This document shows, one piece after another, positions 26,468 to 35,666 of a DNA stretch of 64,000 bases (the stretch's first letter is position 1; each line of letters starts with the position of its first letter). The DNA lies in NCBI RefSeq assembly GCF_964063345.1, contig NZ_OZ061318.1:2790001-2854000 (forward strand), given 5' to 3'. The position numbers were made by a program, and so were the translations under genes. The notes beneath the pieces were generated by a model. It was not told the DNA's origin. It ran no database searches and saw only the letters and a program-made list of their open reading frames with translations. Source of the DNA: Pseudomonas lini (lineage in GTDB: Bacteria > Pseudomonadota > Gammaproteobacteria > Pseudomonadales > Pseudomonadaceae).

Positions 26468-27022
26468 TTATGCGGCGACGTTCATGAATCCTTGCGACTG
26501 CGCCAACGCAAACGGGCTGAACACCTGCCACTTCTGCTCCCGCTGAAACCGGCCTTTGACGAACGCCGACATCGGCCCTTGCAAGTCACCGACCGGCACC
26601 GGCTCCAGACTTTCCAGGGCAAAGTGCTGCAAGCCGAAGACCTCATCGACCATCAACCCTGCAAACACGTCTTTGTGCTCCACCACCAATATCCGCCGTT
26701 GCTTGCGCAAGGCAGGCAGTTCATGGCCGGGCTCATGACCATAAAAAAAGCCATGCAAATCCATGATCGGCAGCAGGCGCCCGCGCAGGTTAGCCACGCC
26801 CTTGACCCAGGGTTTGACCCCCGGCAATTGCGTAACCCGCGGTTCATGCAGGACTTCGCTGACTTCGCCCATGGGCGCGACATACCAATGCTCGCCCAAG
26901 CGAAAGCCGATGCCGCTCCAGCTGTCCTGTCGGGTCGGCTGGGACGGCAGATCCGCCGCCAGCAGACGACAGCGCTGGTCAATCTGCAGCAGCAGTTCGA
27001 AAGCCGTCAGCGACTCGGTCAT
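26468..27022 (-). CDS. pilI: CheW-like pilus chemotaxis coupling protein
   Basis: A 184-residue CheW-domain protein coupling PilJ to ChpA. Features are IGFRLGEHWYVAPMGEVSEVLHEPRVTQLPGVKPWVKGVANLRGRLLPIMDLHGFF, where the VKGVANLRG turn is the CheW hallmark, and VDEVFGLQ near the C terminus. It follows pilH by ten bases and is separated from pilJ by a REPIN. Confidence 0.94.
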   Translation of the reverse strand: MTESLTAFELLLQIDQRCRLLAADLPSQPTRQDSWSGIGFRLGEHWYVAPMGEVSEVLHEPRVTQLPGVKPWVKGVANLRGRLLPIMDLHGFFYGHEPGHELPALRKQRRILVVEHKDVFAGLMVDEVFGLQHFALESLEPVPVGDLQGPMSAFVKGRFQREQKWQVFSPFALAQSQGFMNVAA

Positions 27023-27032
27023 GACCGGATGA

Positions 27033-27398
27033 TCAACCGGCCAACACGTTGTTCAGGGTTTTGATCAGGGTGTCTTCATCGACCGGTTTGGTCAGATAGT
27101 CCTTGGCGCCCTGTCGCGTGCCCCAGACTTTGTCGGTTTCCTGATCCTTGGTGGTGATGATGATCACCGGAATGTGCCCGGTTTCCGGGTCTTTGGTCAG
27201 CTGACGGGTCGCCTGGAAACCATTAAGGCCGGGCATGACGATGTCCATCAGCACTGCGTCGGGTTTTTCCTGACGGGCCAGGGCCACGCCGTCGGCGCCG
27301 TTTTCGGCTTTCAACACCTCATGACCGTGCTTTTCGAGCATGCCGGTCAATTTGTACATTTCGGTCGGCGAGTCATCGACGATCAGAATACGTGCCAT
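27033..27398 (-). CDS. pilH: Twitching motility response regulator PilH
   Basis: A single-domain CheY-like receiver of 121 residues. The acidic pair is in ILIVDDSPTE, the phospho-acceptor Asp is in AVLMDIVMPGLNG, and the conserved Lys is in YLTKPVDE. In P. aeruginosa PilH opposes PilG, affecting cAMP level and PilT/PilU-driven retraction. The start at 27398 (MARILIVDD) follows GGGGAAG and fits family length; an upstream in-frame ATG adds eight non-family residues. Confidence 0.95.
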   Translation of the reverse strand: MARILIVDDSPTEMYKLTGMLEKHGHEVLKAENGADGVALARQEKPDAVLMDIVMPGLNGFQATRQLTKDPETGHIPVIIITTKDQETDKVWGTRQGAKDYLTKPVDEDTLIKTLNNVLAG

Positions 27399-27455
27399 GG
27401 TCTTCCCCATTCTTGTCGACACCGGGCCCCATGGCCGAGCGTCACTGTGCGTGTC

Positions 27456-27860
27456 CTACTGCGGCGAAACGGCGGCGAAGCCCGGTACATGGGCCTGAAT
27501 CGCGTTCAGCAGTTCTTCCTTGCTGAAAGGCTTGGTCAAAAACTGGTCGGAACCGACGATCCGGCCTTTGGCCTTGTCGAACAACCCGTCCTTGGACGAC
27601 AGCATAATCACTGGCGTGGACTTGAACGCACTGTTGTTCTTGATTAAAGCGCAGGTCTGATAACCATCCAGACGCGGCATCATGATGTCGACAAAGATGA
27701 TGCCGGGGTGATTGTCGGCAATCTTGGCCAAGGCATCGAAACCATCGATTGCGGTGATGACTTCACAGCCCACATTTTTCAACAGCGTTTCGGCGGTGCG
27801 ACGAATCGTTTTCGAATCATCGATCACCATGACCTTCAAGGCGCTGGAATGCTGTTCCAT
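27456..27860 (-). CDS. pilG: Twitching motility response regulator PilG
   Basis: First gene of the pil-chp operon, a 134-residue CheY-like receiver. Phosphorylation residues are visible in VMVIDDSKTIRR, IIFVDIMMPRLDGYQ and FLTKPFSKEE. In P. aeruginosa PilG activates pilus extension and adenylate cyclase CyaB. ATG at 27860 (MEQHSSALKV) matches the known N terminus. It diverges from gshB, so the 221-base gap should carry both promoters. Confidence 0.95.
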   Translation of the reverse strand: MEQHSSALKVMVIDDSKTIRRTAETLLKNVGCEVITAIDGFDALAKIADNHPGIIFVDIMMPRLDGYQTCALIKNNSAFKSTPVIMLSSKDGLFDKAKGRIVGSDQFLTKPFSKEELLNAIQAHVPGFAAVSPQ

Positions 27861-28081
27861 AGTGGCTCTACCGTCGCCTTTGTGAATCAAATTGTCCGTT
27901 TACGGCTCATTGATGGCTCAAAACCCTTATTGATCAAGGGCCGAGCCTTTTTAGCACAGTCTCCCCCTCCAATCTATCGGGCGACCCTGGCGGTGGTTTT
28001 TCCTTGACCGGGAACACACTCAGCGCCACTCTGACGCCACTTTTTCACCACACTTTCCACCCCAATTTCGAGGAAAACCCC

Positions 28082-29035
28082 ATGAGCGTTCGCGTCGGGA
28101 TTGTCATGGATCCTATCGCCAGCATCTCCTATAAAAAGGATAGCTCGCTGGCCATGCTGCTGGCCGCGCAAAAGCGTGGCTGGGAACTGTTCTATATGGA
28201 ACAGCGCGATTTGTATCAGGCCGAAGGCGAGGCTCGCGGGCGGATGCGTCCGCTGAAGGTGTTCGCCAACCCGGAAAAATGGTTTGAGCTGGGCGCCGAA
28301 AGCGATGCGCTGCTGAGCGACCTGGACGTGATCCTGATGCGCAAGGATCCGCCGTTCGACATGGAATTCGTCTATTCCACGTATTTGCTGGAACAAGCGG
28401 AAAATGCTGGCGTACTGGTGGTCAACAAGCCGCAAAGCCTGCGTGACTGCAACGAAAAGCTGTTCGCCACGCTGTTCCCGCAGTGCACGCCGCCGACCAT
28501 CGTCAGCCGTCGCCCGGACGTATTGCGTGAATTCGCCGACCATCACGGTGACGTGATCCTCAAGCCGCTGGACGGCATGGGCGGCTCGTCGATCTTCCGT
28601 CACACCGCTGGCCACCCGAACCTGTCGGTGATCCTCGAAACCCTGACCTTGCATGGCCGTCAGCAGATCATGATCCAGGGTTACCTGCCGGCGATCGTTG
28701 ATGGCGACAAACGCATCCTGATGATCGACGGCGAGCCGGTGGATTACTGCCTGGCACGGATTCCCGCGCTCGGCGAAACCCGTGGCAACCTCGCCGCCGG
28801 TGGCCGTGGCGAAGCCCGACCGCTGACCGAGAAGGATCGCTGGATCGCCGCGCAAGTCGGCCCGACCCTGCGTGAGAAGGGCTTGCTGTTCGTCGGTCTC
28901 GACGTGATCGGTGAGCATCTGACCGAAATCAACGTCACCAGCCCGACCTGCATTCGCGAGATCGATAACGCGTTCGGCACCGACATTGGTGGCCTTCTGA
29001 TGGATGCCATCGATCAGAAGCTCAAGACTCGTTGA
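28082..29035 (+). CDS. gshB: Glutathione synthetase
   Basis: Joins glycine to gamma-glutamylcysteine with ATP, the second step of glutathione synthesis. The 317-residue ATP-grasp protein shows VRVGIVMDPIASISYKKDSSLAMLLAAQ at the N terminus, the ATP-grasp loop KPLDGMGGSSIFR, and the C-terminal metal-binding segment VGLDVIGEHLTEINVTSPTCIREID. A GAGGAAA ribosome site precedes the ATG at 28082. The position between pilG and a tonB gene is the usual Pseudomonas order. Confidence 0.97.
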   Translation: MSVRVGIVMDPIASISYKKDSSLAMLLAAQKRGWELFYMEQRDLYQAEGEARGRMRPLKVFANPEKWFELGAESDALLSDLDVILMRKDPPFDMEFVYSTYLLEQAENAGVLVVNKPQSLRDCNEKLFATLFPQCTPPTIVSRRPDVLREFADHHGDVILKPLDGMGGSSIFRHTAGHPNLSVILETLTLHGRQQIMIQGYLPAIVDGDKRILMIDGEPVDYCLARIPALGETRGNLAAGGRGEARPLTEKDRWIAAQVGPTLREKGLLFVGLDVIGEHLTEINVTSPTCIREIDNAFGTDIGGLLMDAIDQKLKTR

Positions 29036-29112
29036 TCGAGAACAGCCAAGAAGCAACCAACATTGCGTTATCATCCCCGGCTTGTAAAAAACGCGATGTT
29101 GGTTTTCTTGTT

Positions 29113-30012
29113 ATGACACTCCCGTCCGATCTGCCCCCTGAACTCGCCCACCGTGGCGTGCGTCCGGCTGATCGCCTCGGTTTCACCCTGTTCCTGGCGG
29201 CGCTGATTCACCTGGCCTTGCTGTTGGGCGTCGGGTTCTCCATGGTCGAGCCCCAGCAAATCAGCAAAACCCTGGAAATCACCCTCGCCACTTTCAAAAG
29301 CGAAAAGAAGCCTGCAAAAGCTGACTTTCTCGCCCAGGAAAATCAGCAAGGCAGCGGCACCCTGGAAAAAAAGGCGATTCCCAAGACCACCGAGGTCGCG
29401 CCATTCCAGGACAACAAGGTGCAGCAAGTCACCCCACCGCCGGCGGCCAAGCCTCAAGTGCAGGAAGCCGCGCCCAAGGCATCTGTGACCACCGTCGCGC
29501 CGAAGCCGAAAAAAGCCGCAACCAAGACTGAAGAACCCAAGCCCCTGACCAAACCCCAAGTGGCGGCACCGACCTTCGATAGCTCGCAGCTGTCCAGCGA
29601 CATCGCCAGCCTGGAAGCGGAACTGGCCAACGAACAACAGCTGTACGCCAAGCGCCCGCGCATTCACCGCTTGAGCGCCGCGTCGACCATGCGCGACAAA
29701 GGCGCCTGGTACAAAGATGAATGGCGCAAGAAGGTCGAGCGCATCGGCAACCTCAACTACCCCGACGAGGCTCGGCGCAAACAGATCTATGGCAATTTGC
29801 GACTGATGGTCTCGATCAACCGCGACGGCTCGCTGTATGAAGTGCTGGTGCTGGAATCGTCCGGCCAGCCGCTGCTGGATCAGGCGGCGCAGCGCATCGT
29901 CAGGCTCGCGGCGCCGTTTGCACCGTTTACCGGGGATCTGTCGGACATTGACCGTCTGGAAATCATTCGCACGTGGAAGTTTGCGCGTGGGGATCGTCTT
30001 TCGAGTAACTGA
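29113..30012 (+). CDS. Energy transducer TonB (probable tonB3-type)
   Basis: A 299-residue TonB-family protein anchored in the inner membrane by one helix (LGFTLFLAALIHLALLLGVGFS). A Lys/Pro/Ala-rich periplasmic linker follows, then a C-terminal TonB domain (GNLNYPDEARRKQIYGNLRLMVSINRDGSLYEVLVLESSGQPLLDQAAQRIVRLAAPFAPF). The C-terminal domain contacts outer-membrane receptors. At this locus P. aeruginosa has tonB3 (PA0406), reported to be needed for normal twitching motility, so a pilus role is more likely here than iron uptake. The ATG at 29113 has only a weak ribosome site. Confidence 0.9.
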   Translation: MTLPSDLPPELAHRGVRPADRLGFTLFLAALIHLALLLGVGFSMVEPQQISKTLEITLATFKSEKKPAKADFLAQENQQGSGTLEKKAIPKTTEVAPFQDNKVQQVTPPPAAKPQVQEAAPKASVTTVAPKPKKAATKTEEPKPLTKPQVAAPTFDSSQLSSDIASLEAELANEQQLYAKRPRIHRLSAASTMRDKGAWYKDEWRKKVERIGNLNYPDEARRKQIYGNLRLMVSINRDGSLYEVLVLESSGQPLLDQAAQRIVRLAAPFAPFTGDLSDIDRLEIIRTWKFARGDRLSSN

Positions 30013-30025
30013 ACGCCACAAAACC

Positions 30026-30117
30026 CTGTGGGAGCGGGCTTGCCCGCGATAGCGGTCTGTCTGACACTTCAATTTTGGATGTACCGCCGTCATCGCGGGC
30101 AAGCCCGCTCCCACAGG
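30026..30117. repeat. REPIN, GTGGGAGCGGGCTTGCCC type
   Basis: Two inverted units 14 bases after the tonB stop codon, spacer containing GTCTGTCTGACACTTC. It may mark the end of the gshB-tonB transcript. Confidence 0.9.
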
Positions 30118-30201
30118 GAACAGGTTGTTTGCGGGTATTCGGGGCATTTCCTGTGCATCCCCGGCTTGTCAGTTCGCCCCTCCAACGCCACACTAGCGCT
30201 C

Positions 30202-30774
30202 ATGAAGAACGTCAGCCCCAGCTACCTCAAGCATCACTTCCTGATCGCCATGCCTCACATGGCCGACCCGAACTTTGCGCACACCTTGACCTACATCGTC
30301 GAGCACACGGCCAATGGTGCCATGGGGCTGGTGGTCAATCGCCCGCAGGACCTGAACCTGGCCGATATCCTCGAGCAATTGCGCCCCGATATCGAACCGC
30401 CGTTGCTCTGCCAGCACGTGCCGATCTTTATGGGTGGCCCGGTGCAAACCGACCGCGGTTTTGTCCTGCACCCATCGGGTAAATCTTTTCAGGCGACCGT
30501 TGATCTGGAAGGCGATTTGTCCCTCTCGACCTCCCAGGACGTGCTGTTCGCCATCGCCGACGGCGTCGGTCCCGCGAAAAGTGTGATCACCCTCGGCTAC
30601 GCCGGTTGGGAAGCCGGGCAACTGGAAGCCGAACTGGCCGATAACGCCTGGCTCACCTGCCCGTTCGATGCCGACATTCTGTTCAACACCAGCAGCGAAT
30701 TGCGTCTTGAAGCGGCGGCCAAGCACTTGGGCGTCAATCTCAACCTGCTCACCAGCCAGGCGGGGCACGCCTGA
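30202..30774 (+). CDS. YqgE/AlgH family protein
   Basis: A 190-residue cytosolic protein with the UPF0301 signatures LKHHFLIAMPHMADPNFAHTLTYIVEHTANGAMGLVVNRP, PIFMGGPVQTDRGFVLH and FALGYAGW-like ITLGYAGWEAGQLEAEL. Named AlgH after a reported effect on alginate genes in Pseudomonas, but its biochemical role is unresolved. The ATG at 30202 is chosen because it begins the conserved domain; an earlier frame start lies in the REPIN. It shares one base with ruvX (TGATG), a pairing kept across many proteobacteria. Confidence 0.93.
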   Translation: MKNVSPSYLKHHFLIAMPHMADPNFAHTLTYIVEHTANGAMGLVVNRPQDLNLADILEQLRPDIEPPLLCQHVPIFMGGPVQTDRGFVLHPSGKSFQATVDLEGDLSLSTSQDVLFAIADGVGPAKSVITLGYAGWEAGQLEAELADNAWLTCPFDADILFNTSSELRLEAAAKHLGVNLNLLTSQAGHA

Positions 30775-31211
30775 TGGCCCTGCGGTTGATTTTGGGTTTC
30801 GACTACGGCACCAAACAGATCGGCGTTGCGGTCGGTCAGGTGATTACCGGCCAGGCCCGCGAGCTGTGCACCTTGAAGGCGCAAAATGGCATTCCCGACT
30901 GGAATCAGGTCGAAGCGCTGATTAAAGAGTGGAAACCCGACGCTGTGGTGGTCGGCCTGCCGCTGAACATGGACGGCACGCCGAGCGACATGTGCCTGCG
31001 GGCCGAGAAGTTCGCCCGACGCCTGAACGGCCGCTACAACCTGCCCTTCTATACGCATGACGAGCGCCTGACCACCTTCGAGGCCAAGGGCGAACGCCTG
31101 GTCCGTGGCGGCCAGAAAGGCAGTTACCGCGACAACCCGGTCGATGCCATCGCCGCCGCCCTGCTGCTGCAAGGCTGGCTCGACGAAAACACCGCACTGT
31201 TCGAATCCTGA
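30774..31211 (+). CDS. ruvX: Putative Holliday junction resolvase / pre-16S rRNA nuclease RuvX
   Basis: A 145-residue YqgF family RNase H-fold nuclease. The first catalytic Asp is in LILGFDYGTKQIGVAVG, an acidic region is at AVVVGLPLNMDGTPSD, and a C-terminal Asp is in RDNPVDAIAAALLLQGWLD. E. coli YqgF is needed for 16S rRNA 5' end maturation, and the resolvase name is older. It is translationally coupled to yqgE. Confidence 0.94.
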   Translation: MALRLILGFDYGTKQIGVAVGQVITGQARELCTLKAQNGIPDWNQVEALIKEWKPDAVVVGLPLNMDGTPSDMCLRAEKFARRLNGRYNLPFYTHDERLTTFEAKGERLVRGGQKGSYRDNPVDAIAAALLLQGWLDENTALFES

Positions 31212-31258
31212 CCGCACCTAATTCTGAAGAGCCGCTGCGGCGTCTCCCTTAGCTACAA

Positions 31259-31292
31259 CCCGAGCCACCACTCAAGCAACATCCGGCTCGGG
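31259..31292 (+). promoter_or_regulatory. Hairpin in the pyrR leader
   Basis: CCCGAGCC and GGCTCGGG form a perfect 8-bp stem around an 18-base loop. It ends 18 bases before the pyrR ATG at 31311 and just before its GAAGGAG ribosome site. There is no T run. It could modulate pyrR translation, end the upstream yqgE-ruvX transcript weakly, or be a PyrR target; none is shown. Confidence 0.45.
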
Positions 31293-31310
31293 ACAAAGAA
31301 GGAGCAAACC

Positions 31311-31814
31311 ATGAGCCTGCCCAATCCCGCCGAACTGATCAGCCAGATGGCGATCCGTCTTGACACCTATCTGGCCAAACGGGGCATCAGCGAACCGCGC
31401 TATATCGGCATTCGGACCGGTGGCGTCTGGGTCGCGCAGGCGTTGCTCGATGAATTGGGCAGCGATTCGCCCCTGGGCACCCTGGACGTTTCGTTCTACC
31501 GCGACGATTTCAGCCAGAACGGCCTGCACCCACAAGTACGCCCATCGGCGCTGCCGTTCGAAATCGAAGGCCAGCACCTGGTGCTGATCGATGACGTGCT
31601 GATGAGCGGTCGGACCATCCGCGCCGCGATGAACGAACTCTTCGACTACGGCCGCCCGGCCAGCGTGACGCTGGTGTGCCTGCTGGACCTTGACGCCGGT
31701 GAGCTGCCGATCCGCCCGAACGTGGTTGGCGCGACCCTGTCGCTGGCGGCCCACGAACGAGTGAAACTGTCCGGCCCGGAACTCAAGCTCGAACTTCAAG
31801 ACCTCGCCCTTTAA
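31311..31814 (+). CDS. pyrR: PyrR, pyr regulator / uracil phosphoribosyltransferase
   Basis: A 167-residue PRTase-fold protein with the PRPP loop [22 protein letters not shown] and N-terminal [13 protein letters not shown]. In Bacillus PyrR attenuates the pyr operon on UMP binding and has uracil phosphoribosyltransferase activity. In Pseudomonas it lies just before pyrB, but an RNA attenuator like that of Bacillus is not obvious here. Good GGAG ribosome site before ATG. The gap to pyrB is 27 bases. Confidence 0.94.
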   Translation: MSLPNPAELISQMAIRLDTYLAKRGISEPRYIGIRTGGVWVAQALLDELGSDSPLGTLDVSFYRDDFSQNGLHPQVRPSALPFEIEGQHLVLIDDVLMSGRTIRAAMNELFDYGRPASVTLVCLLDLDAGELPIRPNVVGATLSLAAHERVKLSGPELKLELQDLAL

Positions 31815-31841
31815 TTCGCCCTATTGAGAGTCCCCCTCGCG

Positions 31842-32846
31842 ATGACGCCTCTAGAAACCAAGCGCCCGCTGCAGCTCAATGATCAGGGCCAGCTGCGCCA
31901 CTTCCTCTCGCTCGACGGTTTGCGCCGCGAGTTGCTGACGGAAATCCTCGATACCGCCGACTCGTTCCTCGAAGTGGGCGCCCGGGCGGTGAAGAAAGTC
32001 CCGTTGCTGCGCGGCAAGACCGTGTGCAACGTGTTCTTCGAGAACTCCACCCGCACCCGCACCACCTTCGAACTGGCGGCCCAGCGGCTGTCGGCAGACG
32101 TGATCACCCTGAACGTGTCCACGTCGTCGGCGAGCAAGGGCGAAACCCTGCTCGACACCCTGCGCAACCTGGAAGCCATGGCCGCCGACATGTTCGTCGT
32201 GCGTCACGGTGACTCCGGCGCGGCGCACTTCATTGCCGAGCATGTCTGCCCACAAGTGGCGATCATCAACGGCGGCGACGGCCGTCACGCCCACCCGACC
32301 CAGGGCATGCTCGACATGCTCACGATTCGTCGGCACAAGGGCGGCTTCGAAAACCTCTCGGTGGCCATCGTCGGCGACATCCTGCACTCGCGGGTGGCCC
32401 GCTCGAACATGCTTGCGCTGAAAACCCTCGGCTGCCCGGACATCCGCGTGATTGCGCCGAAAACCCTACTGCCGATCGGCATCGAGCAGTACGGCGTGAA
32501 GGTCTACACCGACATGACCGAAGGCCTGAAAGACGTCGACGTGGTGATCATGCTGCGCCTGCAGCGCGAACGCATGACCGGCGGCCTGCTGCCGAGCGAA
32601 GGCGAGTTCTACCGCCTGTTCGGCCTGACCACCGCGCGCCTGGCCGGGGCCAAACCGGATTGCATCGTCATGCACCCGGGGCCGATCAACCGTGGGGTGG
32701 AAATTGAGTCGGCGGTGGCCGACGGTCCGCATTCGGTGATCCTCAACCAGGTGACCTACGGCATCGCGATTCGTATGGCTGTGCTGTCCATGGCCATGAG
32801 CGGGCAAACAGCCCAGCGCCAATTCGAGCAGGAGAACGCCCAGTGA
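31842..32846 (+). CDS. pyrB: Aspartate carbamoyltransferase catalytic subunit
   Basis: Forms carbamoyl aspartate from carbamoyl phosphate and aspartate in pyrimidine synthesis. The 334-residue chain has the carbamoyl-phosphate loop [31 protein letters not shown], and the aspartate-binding region [11 protein letters not shown]. Pseudomonas PyrB has an N-terminal extension used for effector control and assembles as a dodecamer with the inactive dihydroorotase-like PyrC'. The start at 31842 ([12 protein letters not shown]) matches that extension. The last bases overlap the GTG of the next gene. Confidence 0.96.
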   Translation: MTPLETKRPLQLNDQGQLRHFLSLDGLRRELLTEILDTADSFLEVGARAVKKVPLLRGKTVCNVFFENSTRTRTTFELAAQRLSADVITLNVSTSSASKGETLLDTLRNLEAMAADMFVVRHGDSGAAHFIAEHVCPQVAIINGGDGRHAHPTQGMLDMLTIRRHKGGFENLSVAIVGDILHSRVARSNMLALKTLGCPDIRVIAPKTLLPIGIEQYGVKVYTDMTEGLKDVDVVIMLRLQRERMTGGLLPSEGEFYRLFGLTTARLAGAKPDCIVMHPGPINRGVEIESAVADGPHSVILNQVTYGIAIRMAVLSMAMSGQTAQRQFEQENAQ

Positions 32847-34114
32847 AGCTCAGCATTCTCGGCGCACGCGTTATCGATCCGGCCAGCGGCCTGGATCAAG
32901 TGACTGATATCCACGTTGAAGCCTGCAAGATCGTCGCCCTTGGCGCCGCTCCGGCCGGTTTCGTTGCAGTAGACACCATCGACGCCAAGGGCTTGGTGGC
33001 GGCCCCGGGCCTGGTTGACCTTAACGTCGCCCTGCGCGAGCCGGGCTACAGCCGCAAAGGCTCGATCGCCAGCGAAACCCGCGCAGCTGCTGCCGGTGGC
33101 GTGACCAGCCTGTGCTGCCCACCGAAAACCAAACCGGTGCTGGACACCTCGGCCGTGGCCGAGCTGATCCTCGATCGCGCTCGCGAGGCCGGCAACACCA
33201 AAGTCTTCCCGATCGGCGCCCTGAGCAAAGGCCTGGACGGCGAACAGCTGGCCGAACTGGTCGCCTTGCGCGATGCCGGCTGCGTGGCTTTCGGCAACGG
33301 CCTGGAGAGTTTCCGCAATACCCGCACCCTGTGCCGGGCGCTGGAATACGCGGCGACGTTCGACCTGACAGTGATTTTTAACTCGCAGGACCATGATCTG
33401 GCCGAAGGTGGCCTGGCTCACGAAGGCCCGACCGCCAGTTTCCTGGGTTTGCCGGGCATTCCGGAAACCGCCGAAACCGTGGCCCTGGCCCGGGATCTGC
33501 TGCTGGTCGAGCAAAGCGGCGTGCGTGCGCACTTCAGCCAGCTCACCAGCGCGCGCGGTGTGGCGCTGATCGCTCAGGCCCAGGCCCGTGGCCTGAAGGT
33601 CACGGCGGACGTGGCGTTGTATCAGCTGATCCTCACCGACGAAGCGCTGATCGACTTCAGCAGCCTCTACCACGTCCAGCCGCCGTTGCGCACTCGTGCG
33701 GACCGCGATGGCCTGCGGGCAGCGGTGAAGTCGGGGGTGGTGTCAGCCATCTCCAGCCATCACCAGCCCCATGAACGCGATGCCAAACTGGCGCCGTTCG
33801 GTGCCACCGAACCGGGCATCAGCAGTGTTGAACTGCTGCTGCCGCTGGCGATGACCCTGGTGGAAGACGGTTTGCTCGACTTGCCGACGCTGCTCGCACG
33901 CTTGAGCGCCGGTCCTGCCGAAGCGTTGCGTCTGCCGGCGGGCAAGCTGGCGGTGGGTGGGCCGGCGGATATCGTACTGTTCGACCCAGCGGCCTCGACC
34001 GTGGCCGGTGAGACCTGGCTGTCCAAGGGCGAAAACTGCCCGTTCATTGGTCACAGCCTGCCGGGTGTGGTGCGTTACACCTTGGTGGATGGGCGGATCA
34101 GTCACCAGGCGTAA
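32843..34114 (+). CDS. pyrC': Dihydroorotase-like PyrC', noncatalytic ATCase partner
   Basis: A 423-residue dihydroorotase homologue. The metal-binding HxH after strand one is lost: the sequence reads [10 protein letters not shown] where active enzymes have DxHxHLREPG, so both histidines are gone. Pseudomonas PyrC' is known to be inactive and needed for assembly of the PyrB dodecamer; the true dihydroorotase is encoded elsewhere. It starts with GTG overlapping the pyrB stop by four bases, which suits equal synthesis of the two subunits. Confidence 0.93.
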   Translation: MKLSILGARVIDPASGLDQVTDIHVEACKIVALGAAPAGFVAVDTIDAKGLVAAPGLVDLNVALREPGYSRKGSIASETRAAAAGGVTSLCCPPKTKPVLDTSAVAELILDRAREAGNTKVFPIGALSKGLDGEQLAELVALRDAGCVAFGNGLESFRNTRTLCRALEYAATFDLTVIFNSQDHDLAEGGLAHEGPTASFLGLPGIPETAETVALARDLLLVEQSGVRAHFSQLTSARGVALIAQAQARGLKVTADVALYQLILTDEALIDFSSLYHVQPPLRTRADRDGLRAAVKSGVVSAISSHHQPHERDAKLAPFGATEPGISSVELLLPLAMTLVEDGLLDLPTLLARLSAGPAEALRLPAGKLAVGGPADIVLFDPAASTVAGETWLSKGENCPFIGHSLPGVVRYTLVDGRISHQA

Positions 34115-34127
34115 AACGCGGTGCTCC

Positions 34128-34220
34128 AATCGCGGGCAAGCCCGCTCCCACAGGGTTATCGGTTGGCCGCAAGATTTTCGGACAACATAACCACTGTGGG
34201 AGCGGGCTTGCCCGCGATGA
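34128..34220. repeat. REPIN, GTGGGAGCGGGCTTGCCC type
   Basis: Two inverted units filling the gap between the convergent pyrC' and TM2-protein genes, ending one base before the TM2 gene's stop codon. Likely acts as a boundary for both transcripts. Confidence 0.9.
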
Positions 34221-34221
34221 C

Positions 34222-34653
34222 TTATTGGAAGGCGCCTCTGTTCTGCGCGTTGCGAATAGACACTTGGTCATTCAACGTCCAGAAGTCATACAACACCCCC
34301 AGAAAGAACACCCCGCCCGTCACCAGGTACAGCAACCCGCTGATCCACTTCCCCTGATACATCCGGTGTACGCCGAAAACCCCGAGAAACGTCAGCAGAA
34401 TCCACGCAACGTTGTATTCGATGGGGCCAGCGGTAAAACGCAGGTCCGCTTCACGATCCATGGCAGGGATCAGAAACACGTCGATCAACCAGCCGATACC
34501 GAGCAAACCGAAGGTAAAAAACCAGATCGTCCCGGTCACCGGCTTGCCGTAATAGAAGCGGTGAGCCCCGGTAAAACCGAAAATCCACAACAGGTAACCA
34601 ATCACTTTGCTGTGTGTGTCTTGCCCTGAAACGGGGTGTTGATAGGTGTTCAT
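34222..34653 (-). CDS. TM2 domain membrane protein
   Basis: A 143-residue membrane protein holding two copies of a TM2-like unit: GYLLWIFGFTGAHRFYYGKPVTGTIWFFTFGLLGIGWLIDVFLI and, after a short linker, AWILLTFLGVFGVHRMYQGKWISGLLYLVTGGVFFLGVLYDFWTL. Each has the GxHRxYxGK signature between helices. Function is unknown for bacterial TM2 proteins. GAGG lies before the ATG. It diverges from the NlpC/P60 gene. Confidence 0.88.
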   Translation of the reverse strand: MNTYQHPVSGQDTHSKVIGYLLWIFGFTGAHRFYYGKPVTGTIWFFTFGLLGIGWLIDVFLIPAMDREADLRFTAGPIEYNVAWILLTFLGVFGVHRMYQGKWISGLLYLVTGGVFFLGVLYDFWTLNDQVSIRNAQNRGAFQ

Positions 34654-34902
34654 GGATGACCTCGACTCACACGATAGAGAAATATTCTTGAATTCTTTGT
34701 GACTTTTTTACAGGCGGCCGACATACGGCAAATGCTACCTTCATTCCTGTCAAAGCCTTGTAATACCTGACCTCTGTCCGACAATCGCGTCCATTTTCTG
34801 CTTATTTGGTTCCATTGCCCGCAAAGTGAATCGACCAACGGACTCGGAAGGGCCAAAAAAGCTGTTATAAAGTTGCGCGTTCACCTATATGAGCCTTGCC
34901 TA

Positions 34903-35523
34903 ATGCGTCCATTTTTCAAGACATGGCTAACCATTTGCCTATTATTGCCACTGGCCGCCCACGCCACCAATCGTGAGCAACGTCTTCCTAACGTTAATGG
35001 TTACACTCCAAAATCCCATGTTTCTGCTCCTTCGAGCAAAAACAAACAAACAGTAAAACGCTCCAGCCAACTGAGCAGCGTAAACAGCAAGCTGGTCCCG
35101 CCGATGGCGACCAAGGAAAGCAGTAACGTGCTGAGCCGCGCGGTAAACGTGCTCGGTACCCCTTATCGTTGGGGCGGCAGCAGCCCAAGTAAAGGGTTCG
35201 ATTGCAGCGGTCTGGTGAAATACGCGTTCAACGACGCCACGTTCGACTTGCCACGTACCTCTAACGCCATGGCCAGCGGTCATGGCGAGAAAGTCGATCG
35301 CAACGATCTGAAGCCAGGCGACCTGATTTTCTTCAACATCAAGAGCCGTCGGGTCAATCATGTTGCCATCTACCTGGGCAACGACCGCTTCATCCACGCA
35401 CCGCGCCGTGGCAAGTCGGTGAGCATCGACACCCTGAAGAAACCGTACTGGGAAAGCCACTACGTGGTTGCCAAGCGGGTTCTGCCGAAAGAACAGAACG
35501 CATTGCGGGTTGTTCAGCGTTGA
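34903..35523 (+). CDS. C40 family (NlpC/P60) peptidoglycan peptidase
   Basis: A 206-residue secreted peptidase. Signal peptide MRPFFKTWLTICLLLPLAAHA is followed by a Ser/Lys-rich linker of about 60 residues and an NlpC/P60 domain. Catalytic Cys is residue 101 in GFDCSGLVKYAF, catalytic His is in VNHVAIYLG, and the third polar residue is in FIHAPRRGK. Such enzymes cut stem-peptide bonds in the cell wall. The ATG at 34903 begins the signal peptide; the frame continues ten codons upstream without a ribosome site. Confidence 0.93.
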   Translation: MRPFFKTWLTICLLLPLAAHATNREQRLPNVNGYTPKSHVSAPSSKNKQTVKRSSQLSSVNSKLVPPMATKESSNVLSRAVNVLGTPYRWGGSSPSKGFDCSGLVKYAFNDATFDLPRTSNAMASGHGEKVDRNDLKPGDLIFFNIKSRRVNHVAIYLGNDRFIHAPRRGKSVSIDTLKKPYWESHYVVAKRVLPKEQNALRVVQR

Positions 35524-35556
35524 TTTGAAAACCCTCACCTTCTGAAGGCGGGCATT

Positions 35557-35650
35557 TGTGGCGAGGGAGCTTGCTCCCGTTCGAGTGCGCAGCGCTCGCA
35601 GTTTTTTGGGGCCGCTTCGCAGCCCAGCGGGAGCAAGCTCCCTCGCCACA
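35557..35650. repeat. REP doublet, GTGGCGAGGGAGC type
   Basis: TGTGGCGAGGGAGCTTGC and its mirror GCTCCCTCGCCACA, a shorter spacing than the other three doublets. Located between the convergent C40 peptidase and pilT genes. Confidence 0.9.
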
Positions 35651-35666
35651 GGTTCGCATTCCAGCC

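Noticed and set aside
31259..31292. pyrR hairpin as an intrinsic terminator or Bacillus-style attenuator
   Set aside because: No T run follows and no alternative antiterminator pairing was found by eye, so it is listed only as a hairpin.
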